Position numbers and translations under genes: made by a program. Below, piece by piece: positions 5,245 through 5,247 of a stretch of 5,247 bases of DNA. Below the pieces are notes generated by a model. It was not told the origin of the DNA, ran no database searches, and saw only the letters and a list, made by a program, of their open reading frames with translations. Numbering within the stretch: the stretch's first letter is position 1; every line of letters begins with the position of its first letter. Origin of the DNA: Clostridiales bacterium (GTDB lineage Bacteria > Bacillota > Clostridia > Saccharofermentanales > Saccharofermentanaceae); assembly GCA_017612755.1 (NCBI GenBank), contig JAGAFH010000160.1, positions 1 to 5,247 of the forward strand, written 5' to 3'.

Positions 5245-5247
5245 AAT

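Larger units (their letters stand above)
5123..5247. repeat. 12-bp inverted repeat bounding the right-hand intergenic region
   Basis: ATTTGTCAAACT (5123-5134) and AGTTTGACAAAT (5236-5247) are perfect reverse complements separated by 101 bases; the right copy runs to the window edge, so the match may be longer. Each copy contains TTGACA pointing outward. Between them the DNA is AT-rich and non-coding, with small dyads such as AGTGT-AAAA-ACACT (5199-5212). The 12-bp match is unlikely by chance within so short a stretch but not overwhelming across the whole window. Confidence 0.5.

Overview
This 5.2 kb window looks like a chromosomal accessory stretch of a Gram-positive, low-to-moderate-GC Firmicute, most plausibly a Lachnospiraceae-type clostridium (Butyrivibrio, Roseburia and relatives). 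That placement is inferred from strong AGGAG-type ribosome binding sites, TG-extended -10 promoters, short intergenic gaps and the style of the proteins. No rRNA, tRNA, CRISPR array or intact insertion sequence is visible.

Layout. Bases 1-507 hold the 3' part of an AT-rich plus-strand gene whose product ends in a phospholipase-D-like domain of the kind found at the C-terminus of ORF6N/KilA-type phage antirepressor-like proteins; its beginning lies off the window. Next come a GNAT acetyltransferase (590-1084), a coupled 80-residue putative membrane protein (1089-1331) and, from its own extended -10 promoter, a CPBP-family intramembrane protease (1370-2431). The plus-strand unit meets a minus-strand unit tail to tail, with 2 bases between stop codons. 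The minus-strand unit, read from the right, is an MFS transporter (4913-3810), then a second GNAT acetyltransferase (3740-3288), then an alpha/beta-hydrolase (3291-2434) whose start codon overlaps the acetyltransferase stop.

Regulation is the most interesting part. The roughly 180-base leader of the MFS gene, read on the minus strand, has a plausible promoter, a 27-codon leader ORF and two mutually exclusive RNA stems. One is a 13-bp anti-terminator-like stem. The other is an 11-bp hairpin that contains the MFS Shine-Dalgarno sequence and is followed by six U residues immediately before the AUG. This is the architecture of a ribosome-mediated attenuator, as used by several antibiotic-resistance genes, and it suggests an efflux pump induced when translation is impaired. 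Separately, the CPBP gene appears to end at a clean intrinsic terminator inside the coding sequence of the convergent hydrolase, next to its catalytic-histidine codon.

The right edge (5135-5247) is an AT-rich intergenic region bounded by a 12-bp inverted repeat, each copy carrying a TTGACA -35 hexamer facing outward. It probably drives a gene beyond the window and might be an invertible or mobile segment. Taken together, the genes (two acetyltransferases, a CPBP protease, a hydrolase and an MFS pump) look like a small stress, detoxification and resistance neighbourhood rather than a single pathway; the substrates cannot be read from the sequence.
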